Source of the DNA: Bacillota bacterium
GTDB lineage: Bacteria > Bacillota > Clostridia > Acetivibrionales > DSM-27016
Reading direction: 5' to 3'
Length of the DNA: 64,000 nt
NCBI GenBank assembly: GCA_023390115.1
Contig: JAEWDM010000023.1
Span: forward strand, 62,001-126,000
The notes under the pieces are model-generated. The model ran no database searches. It was not told where the DNA came from and saw only the letters and a list, made by a program, of their open reading frames with translations. The translations under genes and the position numbers were made by a program. Below, piece by piece: positions 1 through 8,935 of this stretch; positions within the stretch are counted from its first letter, which is position 1, and the number at the start of each line of letters is the position of its first letter.

Positions 1-223
1 GCAAATAGTTCTTGATTGGTGATCTTCTGTATCCTTCCTTCTCCAGTCGCTTATTCTGGCATTTCCCATACATCCACGGGTTGGATTTAAGATATGCATA
101 GCATTTTTCAACTTCACCAAGAAAATTACCGGCAGCTATTGGATTGACCAGTTCTACCGCAATATACGAAACTATTTTATCCAGATCCTGATGGGCAAGT
201 TCAGTAATAATCAGCTTATACAT
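1..223 (-). CDS. RelE/ParE-family toxin (partial, runs off left edge)
   Basis: The protein begins MYKLIITELAHQDLDKIV and continues through ENPIA-like helical text to a conserved stretch with NPWMYGKC and GYRRSPIKNYL before leaving the window. This is the usual layout of RelE/ParE toxins: an N-terminal beta strand, a helix with DLDKIVSYI, and a later Arg-rich strand. Such toxins cleave ribosome-associated mRNA or poison gyrase; which one cannot be told here. The ATG overlaps the last codons of the upstream antitoxin gene by 8 bases, the typical antitoxin-first coupled arrangement. The C-terminus, including catalytic residues, is outside the window. Confidence 0.75.
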   Translation of the reverse strand, partial: MYKLIITELAHQDLDKIVSYIAVELVNPIAAGNFLGEVEKCYAYLKSNPWMYGKCQNKRLEKEGYRRSPIKNYL

Positions 224-476
224 TGTATTTTTCTCTTATGCTTTTTAAAGAGGCTTCTCCGTCAAGCACTTTTCCTTCTTTAAGCTGTTCTTCGGCAGCC
301 ATAAGCTTATCATACACATCAAGCATAAACATTTTTTCCTTATATATTTCCATACTCATAATTACCATATCTCCATAGCCATTCTTAGTTACAAAAATAG
401 GCTCTTTCAATTCATGGCACATTTTAGAGATCTCACTTGTATTTTTCAAATCCCGAATCGGAATAATCCGAGGCAT
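216..476 (-). CDS. Phd/YefM-family antitoxin
   Basis: An 86-residue protein starting MPRIIPIRDLKNTSEISKMC. The motifs IPIRDLKNT, EPIFVTKNGYGDMVIMS and MEIYKEK are the hallmark of the Phd/YefM fold, in which the N-terminal domain binds DNA and the C-terminal helix wraps the toxin. It would neutralise the RelE/ParE toxin encoded immediately downstream with an 8-base overlap, and autoregulate the pair. I chose the ATG at 476 because GGGAG lies 9 bases upstream; an in-frame TTG three codons earlier overlaps that site. Assignment is by motif and gene order. Confidence 0.85.
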   Translation of the reverse strand: MPRIIPIRDLKNTSEISKMCHELKEPIFVTKNGYGDMVIMSMEIYKEKMFMLDVYDKLMAAEEQLKEGKVLDGEASLKSIREKYNV

Positions 477-692
477 AATTCCCAACTCCCTTCGTGGCTA
501 AATTGTACCATAATTATGCCCCGCCGTCAAAATCCTAATTCATTTCGGGCGTATCAAAATAACACATATGTGAATCGGCTACAACAACACAGCCGCGGTT
601 AGCCGCCTTGCCCTCAAAGGCTTAAGGGCATAAAAAGACTGGGTATTGAGCCAAGTACCGTTACAATCACGCCGCCCGCCCCTAACCCTATC

Positions 693-1820
693 TCACGCCC
701 TGGACTGTAAAATGAGGATAAGTATAACGGAAACGGGAATAACCCAAAATGCTGCGCTTATAGCCGTAAAGTTTGCAATTACTCCCATAAGGAAGGGTAC
801 AGCCACCCCTCCCCCTGCTCCCGCAGTCATCATAGCGCCCATTGCGGTCCCTGTATACTCAGGGTATCTATTGGCAATAATAGACATCAGAACCGGCCAA
901 ACAGCAGAAAATCCCAGTCCGACACCAAAAAAGCAAATGATGCCTATAGCTTCGCTTCTCCAGATCAGCGGTACGGTAATAAACAACAGCGAAATCAACA
1001 GGCCCGCTTTAAGAAATAAAGTATTTTTGCTGCTGAACCTGCTTGCCAGATATCTGCCAACTATCATTCCCGACCAATAAATTGATAATACGTAGCTTCC
1101 CAACGCTTTTAATTCATATGAGCTTTCAAAATATGTATTAAGCCAAAAAGCAACGCCTTCTTCAATCCCAACGTAAATGAACATAGATATGCACAGCATA
1201 ACGAAGGCTTTTTCCTTAAATAATTTGACGGAAATAAGCTTGCTTCCGGTGCCGCTGTCCTTCGAGGGCTTACCTTTATTTATCGTTATCCGTGCAAAAT
1301 TTGTCAGAAGCACTGCAAAAAGCACAATTAACAAAAGAAAAATTGTTTTCCAGCTTCCCGATACCCTTTCGGTTAATAATGCCGCAAGCGGACCTGCTAC
1401 CGCTCCTACACAAAAAAACACCTGCGACATGCTTATAACCCTGCCTGCCTCTCCTATGTTCTCATCCGCAAGAACACCGGTGAGAACTCCCTCCGTCACT
1501 GCAAATCCGTTGCCAATCAAAAAAATGCCTATGGCAACCATCAATATTCCATTTGATAAAAATATAGCCGCAAGCCCCGAAATCATAATACAGAAGGATA
1601 TTATAACCACAGATTTTTTACCTGTCCTGTCACTTATTTCTCCAAAAATGAGCGGGGCTGTCAGAGATCCGATAAAATGAAGGGATATCAGTATCCCTAC
1701 AGCAGCGGCATTGATGGAATAGCTCTGTGAAATGGTGCTGAGAATGTTCTGATAGGCAGAAAGATATATCCCCAGCAGAATCATTGTCATATAGCATAAA
1801 ATATTCAGTCTTGTCTTCAT
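693..1820 (-). CDS. MFS transporter (sugar/fucose-permease-like)
   Basis: A 375-residue protein of about twelve hydrophobic segments, with the MFS loop motif between helices 2 and 3 (GEISDRTGKKSVV) and a repeat-like GMIVGRYLASRFS in the second half. It is a secondary transporter of the inner membrane. Length and the GRYL-containing second half fit the fucose permease/FucP-like side of the superfamily. It lies 17 bases behind an FGGY sugar kinase and behind a DeoR regulator, so the natural reading is a proton-coupled importer for the sugar that the kinase phosphorylates. The substrate cannot be read from sequence. Ribosome binding site AGGGGG precedes the ATG. Confidence 0.8.
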   Translation of the reverse strand: MKTRLNILCYMTMILLGIYLSAYQNILSTISQSYSINAAAVGILISLHFIGSLTAPLIFGEISDRTGKKSVVIISFCIMISGLAAIFLSNGILMVAIGIFLIGNGFAVTEGVLTGVLADENIGEAGRVISMSQVFFCVGAVAGPLAALLTERVSGSWKTIFLLLIVLFAVLLTNFARITINKGKPSKDSGTGSKLISVKLFKEKAFVMLCISMFIYVGIEEGVAFWLNTYFESSYELKALGSYVLSIYWSGMIVGRYLASRFSSKNTLFLKAGLLISLLFITVPLIWRSEAIGIICFFGVGLGFSAVWPVLMSIIANRYPEYTGTAMGAMMTAGAGGGVAVPFLMGVIANFTAISAAFWVIPVSVILILILQSRA

Positions 1821-1837
1821 AAGTCCCCCTAAAGCCT

Positions 1838-3298
1838 TTATCCTAAAACTCTGTCCTGAATTTCCCTGTATTCTGAATAAGCTTTTCTATAAATTTCCGC
1901 TGCCCCGCTGTCAGGCTTGTACGTTTTTTCTATAATCTTTATTTTGGAAAGCAGGTCTTCAAATCTCCTGTATATACCGCTTCCGATACCTGCTATAACA
2001 GCCGCGCCCAGATTGGCGGTTTCATTTGTGCAAAGTATGCTGACATCCTTTCCCGTCACATCGGCAATAATTCTGCACCATACACGGCTTTTTGCACCTC
2101 CGCCGAAAATCCTCAATTCTCTTATATCCTGACCCATTTCCTCCAGCACGCCTATATTTTCCCTTATCTGAAATGCAACACCCTCATAAAAAGACCTTAA
2201 TATTTCATTTGCCGAGGTAGACAACCCCAACCCGTATATAAGGCCCTTTGCCGTAGGGCTCCAATGCGGAGAAGCGGCCCCTTCCATATGCGGCAGGAAA
2301 AACACTCTTCCCGAACCCGGGGAAACAGACTCGACAGCTTCATCTATCTGCCCGTAGGACTTATCACTGAAAAATGTATTCCTGAGCCATTTTAAGCCAA
2401 CCCCGGATGTAGTCAGCACAGCCTCCAGCACCCACCTGCCTTCATCCAGTGTAAAGCAGGGAATTCTCATATTCCGGTCAAGCATGGGCTTATTCCCCAT
2501 AGAGGTTATAGCCGTTGCGGTACCCAGGGATACGGTACAAATTCCCTGCTTTATTCCGGCACCAACCGCCGCGCACTTCTGATCCTGCGCCCCCAGTATT
2601 ACCGTTGTTTTTTCAGACAGGCCTGTTTCCCGCGCGGCGTCAGGCAGCACGGCGCCCACGCGGCTGCCGAGAAATCTTATCTCCGGAAGCTTATTTATAT
2701 CAATTCCGCACAGCCGGAGAAGCTCTCTGTCCCAGTCACCCTTTGAAATACTGTAAGCCATCGTTCCGCCCGCCATAGAATGATCCGTAACGGCTATTCC
2801 TGTGAGCTTATAGGTTAAGTAGTCCAGGCCCATTAAAAGCTTCCACGCCCTTTTATATATATCCGGCCTGTTCTTTTTAAGCCACATCATTTTGGGAAGA
2901 GAATATGCCTGATTCAAGCGTTTTCCCGTTCTTTCAAATATCTCCCGCTCTCCGAAAATATCCCTTATGCAGCAGGCCTCCTGGCCCGCTCTGGTGTCAA
3001 GCCAGCTTATTGCATTGCAAAGAGTATTTCCTGACTCGTCTACAGGTACAAAAGCTATTCCCTGAGAGCTTACGCTGAGCGCAGTAATTTCTCCGGGAGC
3101 TATCCCTGATTTTTGAACTGCTTCCTTAATGGCCTGCTTGGCCAGCTTCCACCACAAATCGGCATCCTGCTCAATATAGCCTTCAGGCGTATAAATTAAC
3201 GAATATTCTATATACGCCTGAGAAACAATCCCTCCCTCAGGGTTGAAAATAATACTCTTACAGCCTGTTGTTCCCAAATCCACACCCAGTAAATACAT
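1838..3298 (-). CDS. FGGY-family carbohydrate kinase (xylulokinase-like)
   Basis: The 486-residue protein has the FGGY ATPase architecture: N-terminal phosphate-1 loop GVDLGTTGCKS, central GAQDQKCAAVGAG, and C-terminal FGGGAKSRVWCRIIAD with NETANLGAAVIAG. It would phosphorylate a keto-sugar or polyol at a terminal hydroxyl using ATP. It is clearly different from the genuine XylB encoded at 7.1-8.6 kb: its substrate loop reads SVSSQGIAFVPVD, not GLSGQMHG, so a different substrate is likely. The start at 3298 follows AGGGAG with good spacing; an in-frame start ten codons earlier lacks one. DeoR regulator upstream and MFS transporter downstream suggest one sugar operon. Confidence 0.82.
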   Translation of the reverse strand: MYLLGVDLGTTGCKSIIFNPEGGIVSQAYIEYSLIYTPEGYIEQDADLWWKLAKQAIKEAVQKSGIAPGEITALSVSSQGIAFVPVDESGNTLCNAISWLDTRAGQEACCIRDIFGEREIFERTGKRLNQAYSLPKMMWLKKNRPDIYKRAWKLLMGLDYLTYKLTGIAVTDHSMAGGTMAYSISKGDWDRELLRLCGIDINKLPEIRFLGSRVGAVLPDAARETGLSEKTTVILGAQDQKCAAVGAGIKQGICTVSLGTATAITSMGNKPMLDRNMRIPCFTLDEGRWVLEAVLTTSGVGLKWLRNTFFSDKSYGQIDEAVESVSPGSGRVFFLPHMEGAASPHWSPTAKGLIYGLGLSTSANEILRSFYEGVAFQIRENIGVLEEMGQDIRELRIFGGGAKSRVWCRIIADVTGKDVSILCTNETANLGAAVIAGIGSGIYRRFEDLLSKIKIIEKTYKPDSGAAEIYRKAYSEYREIQDRVLG

Positions 3299-3371
3299 AC
3301 CCCGACTCCCTCTATGCACCATGGTCAATGCACTCCAACGTATTCATGCTTTTTAAGCTTATTCTAAAAAT

Positions 3372-4157
3372 TCACACCAGCCTTACCTCTATGCCCTTTT
3401 CTCTGATCAGAGCTATCTCATTCTGATTTGAATTTTGATTTGAAACCAGCAGGTCTATACTATCCAGTGAGTCTATCCGTGCAAAGCCCGCCCTTCCGAT
3501 TTTTGTATAATCTACAACCACTATTGTTTTGTTTACACGGGCAATCATTTGCCTGTTTACTTCAGCCTCCAGATAATGATATGTAGTTATTCCCTCTTCC
3601 GGACTTACACCGTCTGCGGCAAGAATAAGCTTATTGGCCTTATATTTTTTTAGCTGGTTAATGGTGTCGTCTCCATAGGTAAACTGATATTGAGGATTAA
3701 AATTGCCTCCCAGAAGGATTACATGAATATTGCTGAAATGACCGATTTCCTGGGCAACCGACAATGAATTGGTAACAATGGTGAGGTTTTTTACCCCTTT
3801 CAGCTCCTGAACGGTGAAAAGCGTAGTTGTACCCGAGTTGATCATTACCGTATCCCCGTCGGATACCAGAGATGCAACCTCAATAGCAATCTTCCTTTTT
3901 TCATCCTCATTCGTTCTCATTCTGTCATGAAAGGACATGTTGTAGTATGCCTTGCCTGTGCTCACGGCCCCGCCGTGTACACGTTCCAAAACCCCCGTGT
4001 TCTCAAGCTCAGACAGATCGTTCCTGATTGTGACCTCAGAAATTCCGAACAGCCTGCTCAAATCTGCTACTTTTACCTTTCCCTCACGGTTTAGGAGCTC
4101 AAGTATTTTTTTCCTCCTGTCATCAACACTCATATCATTGATTTTTAAATCCGGCAT
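3372..4157 (-). CDS. DeoR/GlpR-family transcriptional regulator
   Basis: The 261-residue protein has an N-terminal DeoR winged helix (DRRKKILELLNREGKVKVADLSRLFGISEVTIRNDL would span roughly residues 13-47) followed by the family box ERVHGGAV. The DeoRC sensor domain has the phosphosugar-binding features TTLFTVQELKG, IVTNSL, GGNFNPQYQFTYG and ILAADGVSPEEGITTYHYLEAEV. Such proteins repress sugar operons and are relieved by a phosphorylated sugar. It is the first gene of the cluster with the FGGY kinase and MFS transporter, whose kinase product may be the inducer. The start is fixed by GAGGAG 8 bases upstream. Confidence 0.88.
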   Translation of the reverse strand: MPDLKINDMSVDDRRKKILELLNREGKVKVADLSRLFGISEVTIRNDLSELENTGVLERVHGGAVSTGKAYYNMSFHDRMRTNEDEKRKIAIEVASLVSDGDTVMINSGTTTLFTVQELKGVKNLTIVTNSLSVAQEIGHFSNIHVILLGGNFNPQYQFTYGDDTINQLKKYKANKLILAADGVSPEEGITTYHYLEAEVNRQMIARVNKTIVVVDYTKIGRAGFARIDSLDSIDLLVSNQNSNQNEIALIREKGIEVRLV

Positions 4158-4248
4158 AAAATCTTTCTCCTCAAGTTATTTCCCTGCATACAAAATTACT
4201 CTGTTTTAAATCTATATATTTCGTATTTATTATATATCTATTTCATTT

Positions 4249-4271
4249 GTATTATGATTGAATAATAATAC
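4249..4271. promoter_or_regulatory. Possible operator: inverted repeat upstream of the DeoR gene
   Basis: Seven-base arms GTATTAT and ATAATAC are separated by 9 bases, about 90 bases before the DeoR-family start codon. Autoregulation is normal for this family, so an operator is plausible. The arms are AT-only apart from one G:C pair in an AT-rich gap, so chance is a real alternative. Confidence 0.25.
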
Positions 4272-4341
4272 TTTTCGATTAAGTTGTCAATATACTGGAT
4301 ACAAATTTTGTTTAAGCCTTGCCCACTTTATATCGTTAAGA

Positions 4342-4371
4342 AAAAACCTGCCGCAAAGCCGGCAGGTTTTT
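4342..4371 (-). terminator. Rho-independent terminator of the xyl genes
   Basis: The hairpin has 7 G:C-rich pairs (CCTGCCG/CGGCAGG) extended by an A:T stretch, with a 6-base loop and a run of T on the minus strand. It lies 40 bases past the xylA stop codon and closes the xylB-xylR-xylA region. Confidence 0.88.
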
Positions 4372-4411
4372 ATATACAAAAATATTTTAGCCTTATTAAT
4401 GTATAGCCTCC

Positions 4412-5746
4412 TTAGCCCTCAAGAATATACTGGTTCAATAAGGACTCCAGCATTTCCTGTCTTCCTGACACATTCTTTATTGCGCCGCTATTTATTGCGC
4501 CATTGCTGAGGACATAGCTCTCCAATTCCTTAAAGCCTGCCTTTCCTTCTACTATATCCTTTCCTATTCCACTTGTATAGCTGGAATACCTGTCGGATAC
4601 AAATTTGTCCATTTTGCCGTCCTCCACAATCCTGTATGCAATTCTCAGTCCCTTTGCAAAGGTATCCATTCCTGCAATATGTCCATAAAAAAGATCCTCG
4701 GGCTCAAATGAGCCTCTCCTTACCTTGGAGTCAAAATTCAATCCCCCCGTACCAAGTCCGCCCGCCTTTAATATTTCGTACATCGCAAGGGTTGTGTCGT
4801 ATATATTTGTTGGGAATTGATCCGTATCCCATCCCAGAAGCACATCTCCCTGATTGGCATCCACGCTTCCCAGCATTCCGTTAATCGCGGCTACTTTAAG
4901 CTCATGCTGGAAGGTATGCGTCGCAAGGGTTGCATGATTGGCCTCGATGTTGAGCTTAAAGTGCTTTTCCAGCCCATAGGTTTTCAGGAAGCCTATTACA
5001 GTTCCGGCGTCAAAGTCATACTGGTGCTTGGTAGGCTCCTTGGGCTTGGGCTCAATAAGGAATTGGCCTTTAAAGCCTATCTCCTTTGCATAGTCTACCG
5101 CCATATGGAGAAATCTCGAAAGGTTGTCCAGCTCCAGCTTCATATCGGTATTCAAAAGCGTCTCATAGCCTTCCCTTCCGCCCCAGAATACATAGTTTTC
5201 GCCGCCAAGCTCCATAGTGATCTCCATTGCCTTTTTAACCTGAGCTGCCGTAAAAGCAAAAACATCGGCATTCGGAGAGGTTGAGGCCCCATGCACATAT
5301 CTTGGATGCGAGAAGGCGTTCGCAGTACCCCACAGCAGCTTTAAATCGCTTGTCTTCATAAGTTCCTTTGTCAAAGCAGCAATTTCATCCAGATTTTTAT
5401 TGCTCTCCTTCAAGGTTGCACCCTCCGGAGCTATATCCCTGTCATGGAAGCAGAAAAACGGTGCTCCCAGCTTACTGCAAAGCTCAAAATTTGCCCTCAT
5501 TTTTTCTTTTGCCAGCTCCATGGGGTCTGTTATATTATCCCACGGTCTCACGGCTGTGCCCACTCCGAAGGGATCTCCTCCCGTAGCCTGATATGTGTGC
5601 CAGTACGCCACGGCAAACCTTAAATGCTCCTTCATTGTCTTTCCGCCTATTTTTTCATCGGCATTATAATACTTAAAGGATAACGGGTTGTCCGAATCCT
5701 TTCCCTCATACTTGATTTTTGGTACGCTCTTGAAATATTCCGACAT
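4412..5746 (-). CDS. xylA: Xylose isomerase
   Basis: The 444-residue protein is a full-length class II xylose isomerase, interconverting D-xylose and D-xylulose in the cytoplasm. Seen are FCFHDRDIAPEG with the catalytic His-Asp pair, the VFWGGREGYETLLNTD signature, FLIEPKPKEPTKHQYD with metal-binding Glu and the conserved Lys, NIEANHATLATHTFQHEL, and the DANQGD..GWDTDQFP metal-site segment. It follows a ROK repressor by 27 bases on the same strand, with xylB further upstream, so the three form the xylose utilisation locus. The start is set by AGGAGG. A terminator follows. Confidence 0.97.
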   Translation of the reverse strand: MSEYFKSVPKIKYEGKDSDNPLSFKYYNADEKIGGKTMKEHLRFAVAYWHTYQATGGDPFGVGTAVRPWDNITDPMELAKEKMRANFELCSKLGAPFFCFHDRDIAPEGATLKESNKNLDEIAALTKELMKTSDLKLLWGTANAFSHPRYVHGASTSPNADVFAFTAAQVKKAMEITMELGGENYVFWGGREGYETLLNTDMKLELDNLSRFLHMAVDYAKEIGFKGQFLIEPKPKEPTKHQYDFDAGTVIGFLKTYGLEKHFKLNIEANHATLATHTFQHELKVAAINGMLGSVDANQGDVLLGWDTDQFPTNIYDTTLAMYEILKAGGLGTGGLNFDSKVRRGSFEPEDLFYGHIAGMDTFAKGLRIAYRIVEDGKMDKFVSDRYSSYTSGIGKDIVEGKAGFKELESYVLSNGAINSGAIKNVSGRQEMLESLLNQYILEG

Positions 5747-5773
5747 TTTAAAAAACCTCCTGATATATTTTTA

Positions 5774-6970
5774 TTATTTCCCAAACAACACCTTGAGCGG
5801 TATTATTGCCGCCCCCATTGTTGAGGATCTCTGCCCTATTTCCGACGCTGTAATTTCAACATTCATCGCCGGAAGCGTTAAAGCCTTTGCCGACACTATG
5901 CTTTTAATATGCTCCATGACCAGATCAGCATATTTTACAAATTCCTTGCCTATTACTATTTTTGAGGGATTGAGTGTATTCACAATGCTTGATATCGCTA
6001 TCGCCAGGTATCTTGAGGATTCGCTCAAAATACCCCTTGCCGCCTCGTCTCCCGACCTCGCGCACTCTACTATCTGGTCAATGCCTATTTCATCAACATC
6101 CTCAAAGCTGTTCATACTGGACACCACGCCCTGCCTTACAAGCTTTCTGGCTGTTTCGGCCATACTGACTGTTGAGGAGAGCGTCTCTAAGCATCCGTAA
6201 TTTCCACATCCGCATTTGGGCCCGTTTTCATGGACTGATATATGCCCTACCTCTCCCGCGCTTCCTCCCGCACCTCTATAAAGCCTTCCTCCCGTGAATA
6301 TCCCCGCTCCTATGCCTGATTTGACATTAATGCATACAAAGTTGTCAATCCCCTGACAGGCCCCTATCCAATTTTCACATATAGCCGAGGCCATTGCTTC
6401 ATTCTCTACATAAACGGGAATACCGGAAAACCGCTTTATATAATCCTTTATAAAAATGTTGCTCCATTTAAGGTTCGGCGCAAGTATTATCTCATGCGTC
6501 CGGGAATCCACCATTCCGGGTATGGACATTCCTATGCCCAAAACCTTGCCTGAATCAATATGCAGAAAATCCAGAGCAGCTTTTATATAGTCCTCAATCC
6601 GCGACACCGTTAACTGGCATATACAGGTATCATCCATAAATTCGGTCTTTTCATACACTACATCTCCCGTTATATCAACAACCATAATGTTTGCACAATT
6701 AATGTCAATATCCACGCCTACCGAGTAGAACGAATACGGCTTTAATTGGAGCATTACAGGCCGTCTTCCGCCCTTTGACTTTCCGGTTCCCGTTTCAAAT
6801 ATATATCCCTGTTCCAAAATACCCGATACAATAATTCCCGCAGCAGTAGGAGAAAGCCCTGTAATTTTGGAAAGCTCCGCTCTGGAAACCGGACCGTGAA
6901 TCCTTATGAGATCAAGGATTGCCGTCTGATTAAATTGTTTCAGGAACTGATTGTTTCCTGCCCTTTTCAT
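5774..6970 (-). CDS. ROK-family xylose repressor (XylR-like)
   Basis: The 398-residue protein combines an N-terminal winged helix (NQTAILDLIRIHGPVSRAEL and SKITGLSPTAAGIIV) with a ROK sugar-kinase-like domain: GVDIDINCANIMVV, GIGAGIFTGGRLYRG and GEVGHISV. It retains the Zn-binding CGCGNYGCLE motif of ROK proteins. XylR-type members bind xylO operators and release them with xylose; the DIDIN in place of DxGGT suggests a sensor, not a kinase. It sits between xylB and xylA. A three-copy 18-bp repeat lies just upstream, and the palindrome over the xylB promoter is a likely target. Confidence 0.88.
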   Translation of the reverse strand: MKRAGNNQFLKQFNQTAILDLIRIHGPVSRAELSKITGLSPTAAGIIVSGILEQGYIFETGTGKSKGGRRPVMLQLKPYSFYSVGVDIDINCANIMVVDITGDVVYEKTEFMDDTCICQLTVSRIEDYIKAALDFLHIDSGKVLGIGMSIPGMVDSRTHEIILAPNLKWSNIFIKDYIKRFSGIPVYVENEAMASAICENWIGACQGIDNFVCINVKSGIGAGIFTGGRLYRGAGGSAGEVGHISVHENGPKCGCGNYGCLETLSSTVSMAETARKLVRQGVVSSMNSFEDVDEIGIDQIVECARSGDEAARGILSESSRYLAIAISSIVNTLNPSKIVIGKEFVKYADLVMEHIKSIVSAKALTLPAMNVEITASEIGQRSSTMGAAIIPLKVLFGK

Positions 6971-6994
6971 TGCCTGTCTCTCTTTCTCCCTATA

Positions 6995-7048
6995 TATGCA
7001 AAGCTATACGGATATGCAAAGCTATACGGATATGCAAAGCTATACGGG
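6995..7048. repeat. Three tandem 18-bp repeats upstream of xylR
   Basis: Three consecutive copies of TATGCAAAGCTATACGGA (the last ends in G) fill 6995-7048, 25 bases before the xylR start. They sit in the spacer between xylB and xylR. The unit is not palindromic. It could be iterated operator half-sites, a leader element or simple slippage expansion. Confidence 0.9.
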
Positions 7049-7091
7049 CTTTTAGTCCCGAAGTAATGTACCGGCTCACGAAACAGTATCC

Positions 7092-8624
7092 TCAGTTCTG
7101 AAGAAGTGCTGAAAGATCAGCAAAATCCTGCTTCAAGGAGCGGTACAACTGCTTGTATACAGCATGAAATTTGCTATATACCGGTATTACGGCTGAATCC
7201 GGCTCCTGCCTCGTCTTAACCTTTATAACCGCATCACAGGCCTGAGGCACATTGTCATAAAGCCCGACACCCACACCGGCTAAAAGCGCTACTCCAAGCG
7301 CTCCTCCCTCGCTTGAGCTTACGGTATTGATTGCCGTTCCGAAGGCATCTGCCTGCATCTGCCTCCACAGACGGCTTTTCCCGCCTCCTCCTGACGCTCT
7401 TATTTCTCCTACGTCTACTCCCATTTCCTTTATAATATCCAGACAATCCTTGAGGCTGTATACAACTCCCTCCATTACAGCCCTCAGCAGGTCTTGCTTT
7501 TCGTGCTTTGCGGAAAGCCCGAAAAATACACCCTTCGCATTAGGGTCAAGATGAGGAGTCCTCTCTCCCATCATGTAGGGAAGGTAAATCAAGCCTTCAC
7601 ATCCGGACTTAACCTTTTCCGCTTCCTGATCCATCAGAACATACGGATCAATCTTCATAAGCTCGGCGGTCCTTTTCTCCTCCATGCAGAAATTATCCCT
7701 GAACCACTTAAGGGAGAGTCCCGCGCCTTGAGTAACGCCCATTATATGCCAGGTGCCCGGAACAGCATGGCAAAAGGTATGTACCCTCCCTTGAGGATCT
7801 ATGCTTATGCTTTCGGAAAAAGCAAATACAACTCCTGACGTGCCTATGGTGGAGGATATAACTCCCGGCCTTACAATTCCGTTACCGACCGCTCCAGCCG
7901 CCTGATCGCCTGCTCCGCCCGCCACAGGAGTGCCCTCCTTCAGCCCAGTAAGCTCAGCCGCACTTCTGCTTACCCTTCCGCTGATCTCCGGTGATTCATA
8001 CAGGTTGCCTAAAAGGCTTTTTTCTATGCCAAGCTTTTCTAAAACCTCCTGGCTCCACTGCCTTTTTGAAATATCCATAAACTGCATTCCACTTGCATCC
8101 GAAACCTCTGTCGCAAACTCTCCTGTCAGCCTAAACCTTATATAATCCTTAGGCAGAAGAATCCTTCTTACCTTTTCAAAAATCCGGGGTTCATTGTTCT
8201 TAACCCACATTACCTTGGACGCAGTGAATCCTGTAAGCGCAGGATTTGCAGTAATCTCAACCAGTCTTTCCCGTCCGATAAGGGAGGTTATCTGCTCGCA
8301 TTCGGCCCAGCTTCTTTGATCACACCATATAATTGCCTTTCGCAAAACGCTTCCTTCCTTGTCAAGAAGCACAGCTCCGTGCATTTGGCCCGATAAGCCT
8401 ATCCCTTTTATATCGGACGGCTGTATACCGCTTTTAGACAATACCTCTCTTATTGTCAGCCTAGTGGCCTCCCACCAGTCGTCAGGCTCCTGCTCGGCCC
8501 ATCCTATATTGGGCTGGTACAGAGGATATTCCCCAAGGGCACTTGCTATAGTATTTCCCTGTTCATCAAACAATACCGTTTTTGTACCTGATGTTCCGAT
8601 ATCAATGCCTAATAGAAATGCCAT
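7092..8624 (-). CDS. xylB: Xylulokinase
   Basis: The 510-residue FGGY kinase converts D-xylulose and ATP to xylulose 5-phosphate. Diagnostic segments are GIDIGTSGTKT (phosphate loop), GIGLSGQMHG (xylulose-binding loop), AIIWCDQRS, GGAGDQAAGAVGNG and the C-terminal ASGGGGKSRLWRQMQAD. The length matches bacterial XylB. It is the most upstream gene of the xylose locus, separated from xylR by about 120 bases that hold a tandem repeat. Its promoter carries a large palindrome, the clearest operator candidate of the region. The start is set by AGGAGG. Confidence 0.96.
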   Translation of the reverse strand: MAFLLGIDIGTSGTKTVLFDEQGNTIASALGEYPLYQPNIGWAEQEPDDWWEATRLTIREVLSKSGIQPSDIKGIGLSGQMHGAVLLDKEGSVLRKAIIWCDQRSWAECEQITSLIGRERLVEITANPALTGFTASKVMWVKNNEPRIFEKVRRILLPKDYIRFRLTGEFATEVSDASGMQFMDISKRQWSQEVLEKLGIEKSLLGNLYESPEISGRVSRSAAELTGLKEGTPVAGGAGDQAAGAVGNGIVRPGVISSTIGTSGVVFAFSESISIDPQGRVHTFCHAVPGTWHIMGVTQGAGLSLKWFRDNFCMEEKRTAELMKIDPYVLMDQEAEKVKSGCEGLIYLPYMMGERTPHLDPNAKGVFFGLSAKHEKQDLLRAVMEGVVYSLKDCLDIIKEMGVDVGEIRASGGGGKSRLWRQMQADAFGTAINTVSSSEGGALGVALLAGVGVGLYDNVPQACDAVIKVKTRQEPDSAVIPVYSKFHAVYKQLYRSLKQDFADLSALLQN

Positions 8625-8645
8625 GCATTTTTCCTCCTGTTATCA

Positions 8646-8678
8646 ATATACTTTATAATATCATATTATAAAGTATAT
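8646..8678. promoter_or_regulatory. Perfect 33-bp palindrome, candidate xylB operator
   Basis: Two 16-base arms (8646-8661 and 8663-8678) are exact inverted copies around a single central base. The palindrome starts 21 bases upstream of the xylB ATG and overlaps the predicted -10 hexamer on the minus strand, the geometry of a repressor site. The XylR-like ROK protein of the same locus is the likely binder. The sequence differs from the Bacillus GTTAGTTTGTT-type xylO. Confidence 0.75.
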
Positions 8679-8700
8679 ATTATGCACACTATAATTTCAA
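8672..8700 (-). promoter_or_regulatory. Predicted sigma-A promoter of xylB
   Basis: On the minus strand, TTGAAA (8700-8695) and TATACT (8677-8672) are 17 bases apart, close to consensus. The -10 box lies inside the perfect palindrome. Confidence 0.6.
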
Positions 8701-8935
8701 TAAATTAATAATATTTTTTATTAGTTTTTAATGTTAAATTATTATGTTTTGACAGATAATTTAAAAATACCACTTCAAAAAGCATATATTTTACACCGTA
8801 TATTTTTTGTACATTTACTAATAATAAATTTGACAGTTGCTAGGGATTTATTATCTCCTGTTAACTCTTTAATATTTATTTATTTTTTAATTCTACAAAA
8901 TTTTAAATCAAAGCATATTACGGAGGAATCGAATT

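Noticed and set aside
4573..4884. Plus-strand open frames opposite xylA and other long minus-strand genes
   Set aside because: They are antisense shadows of genes with clear protein families and have no ribosome binding sites.
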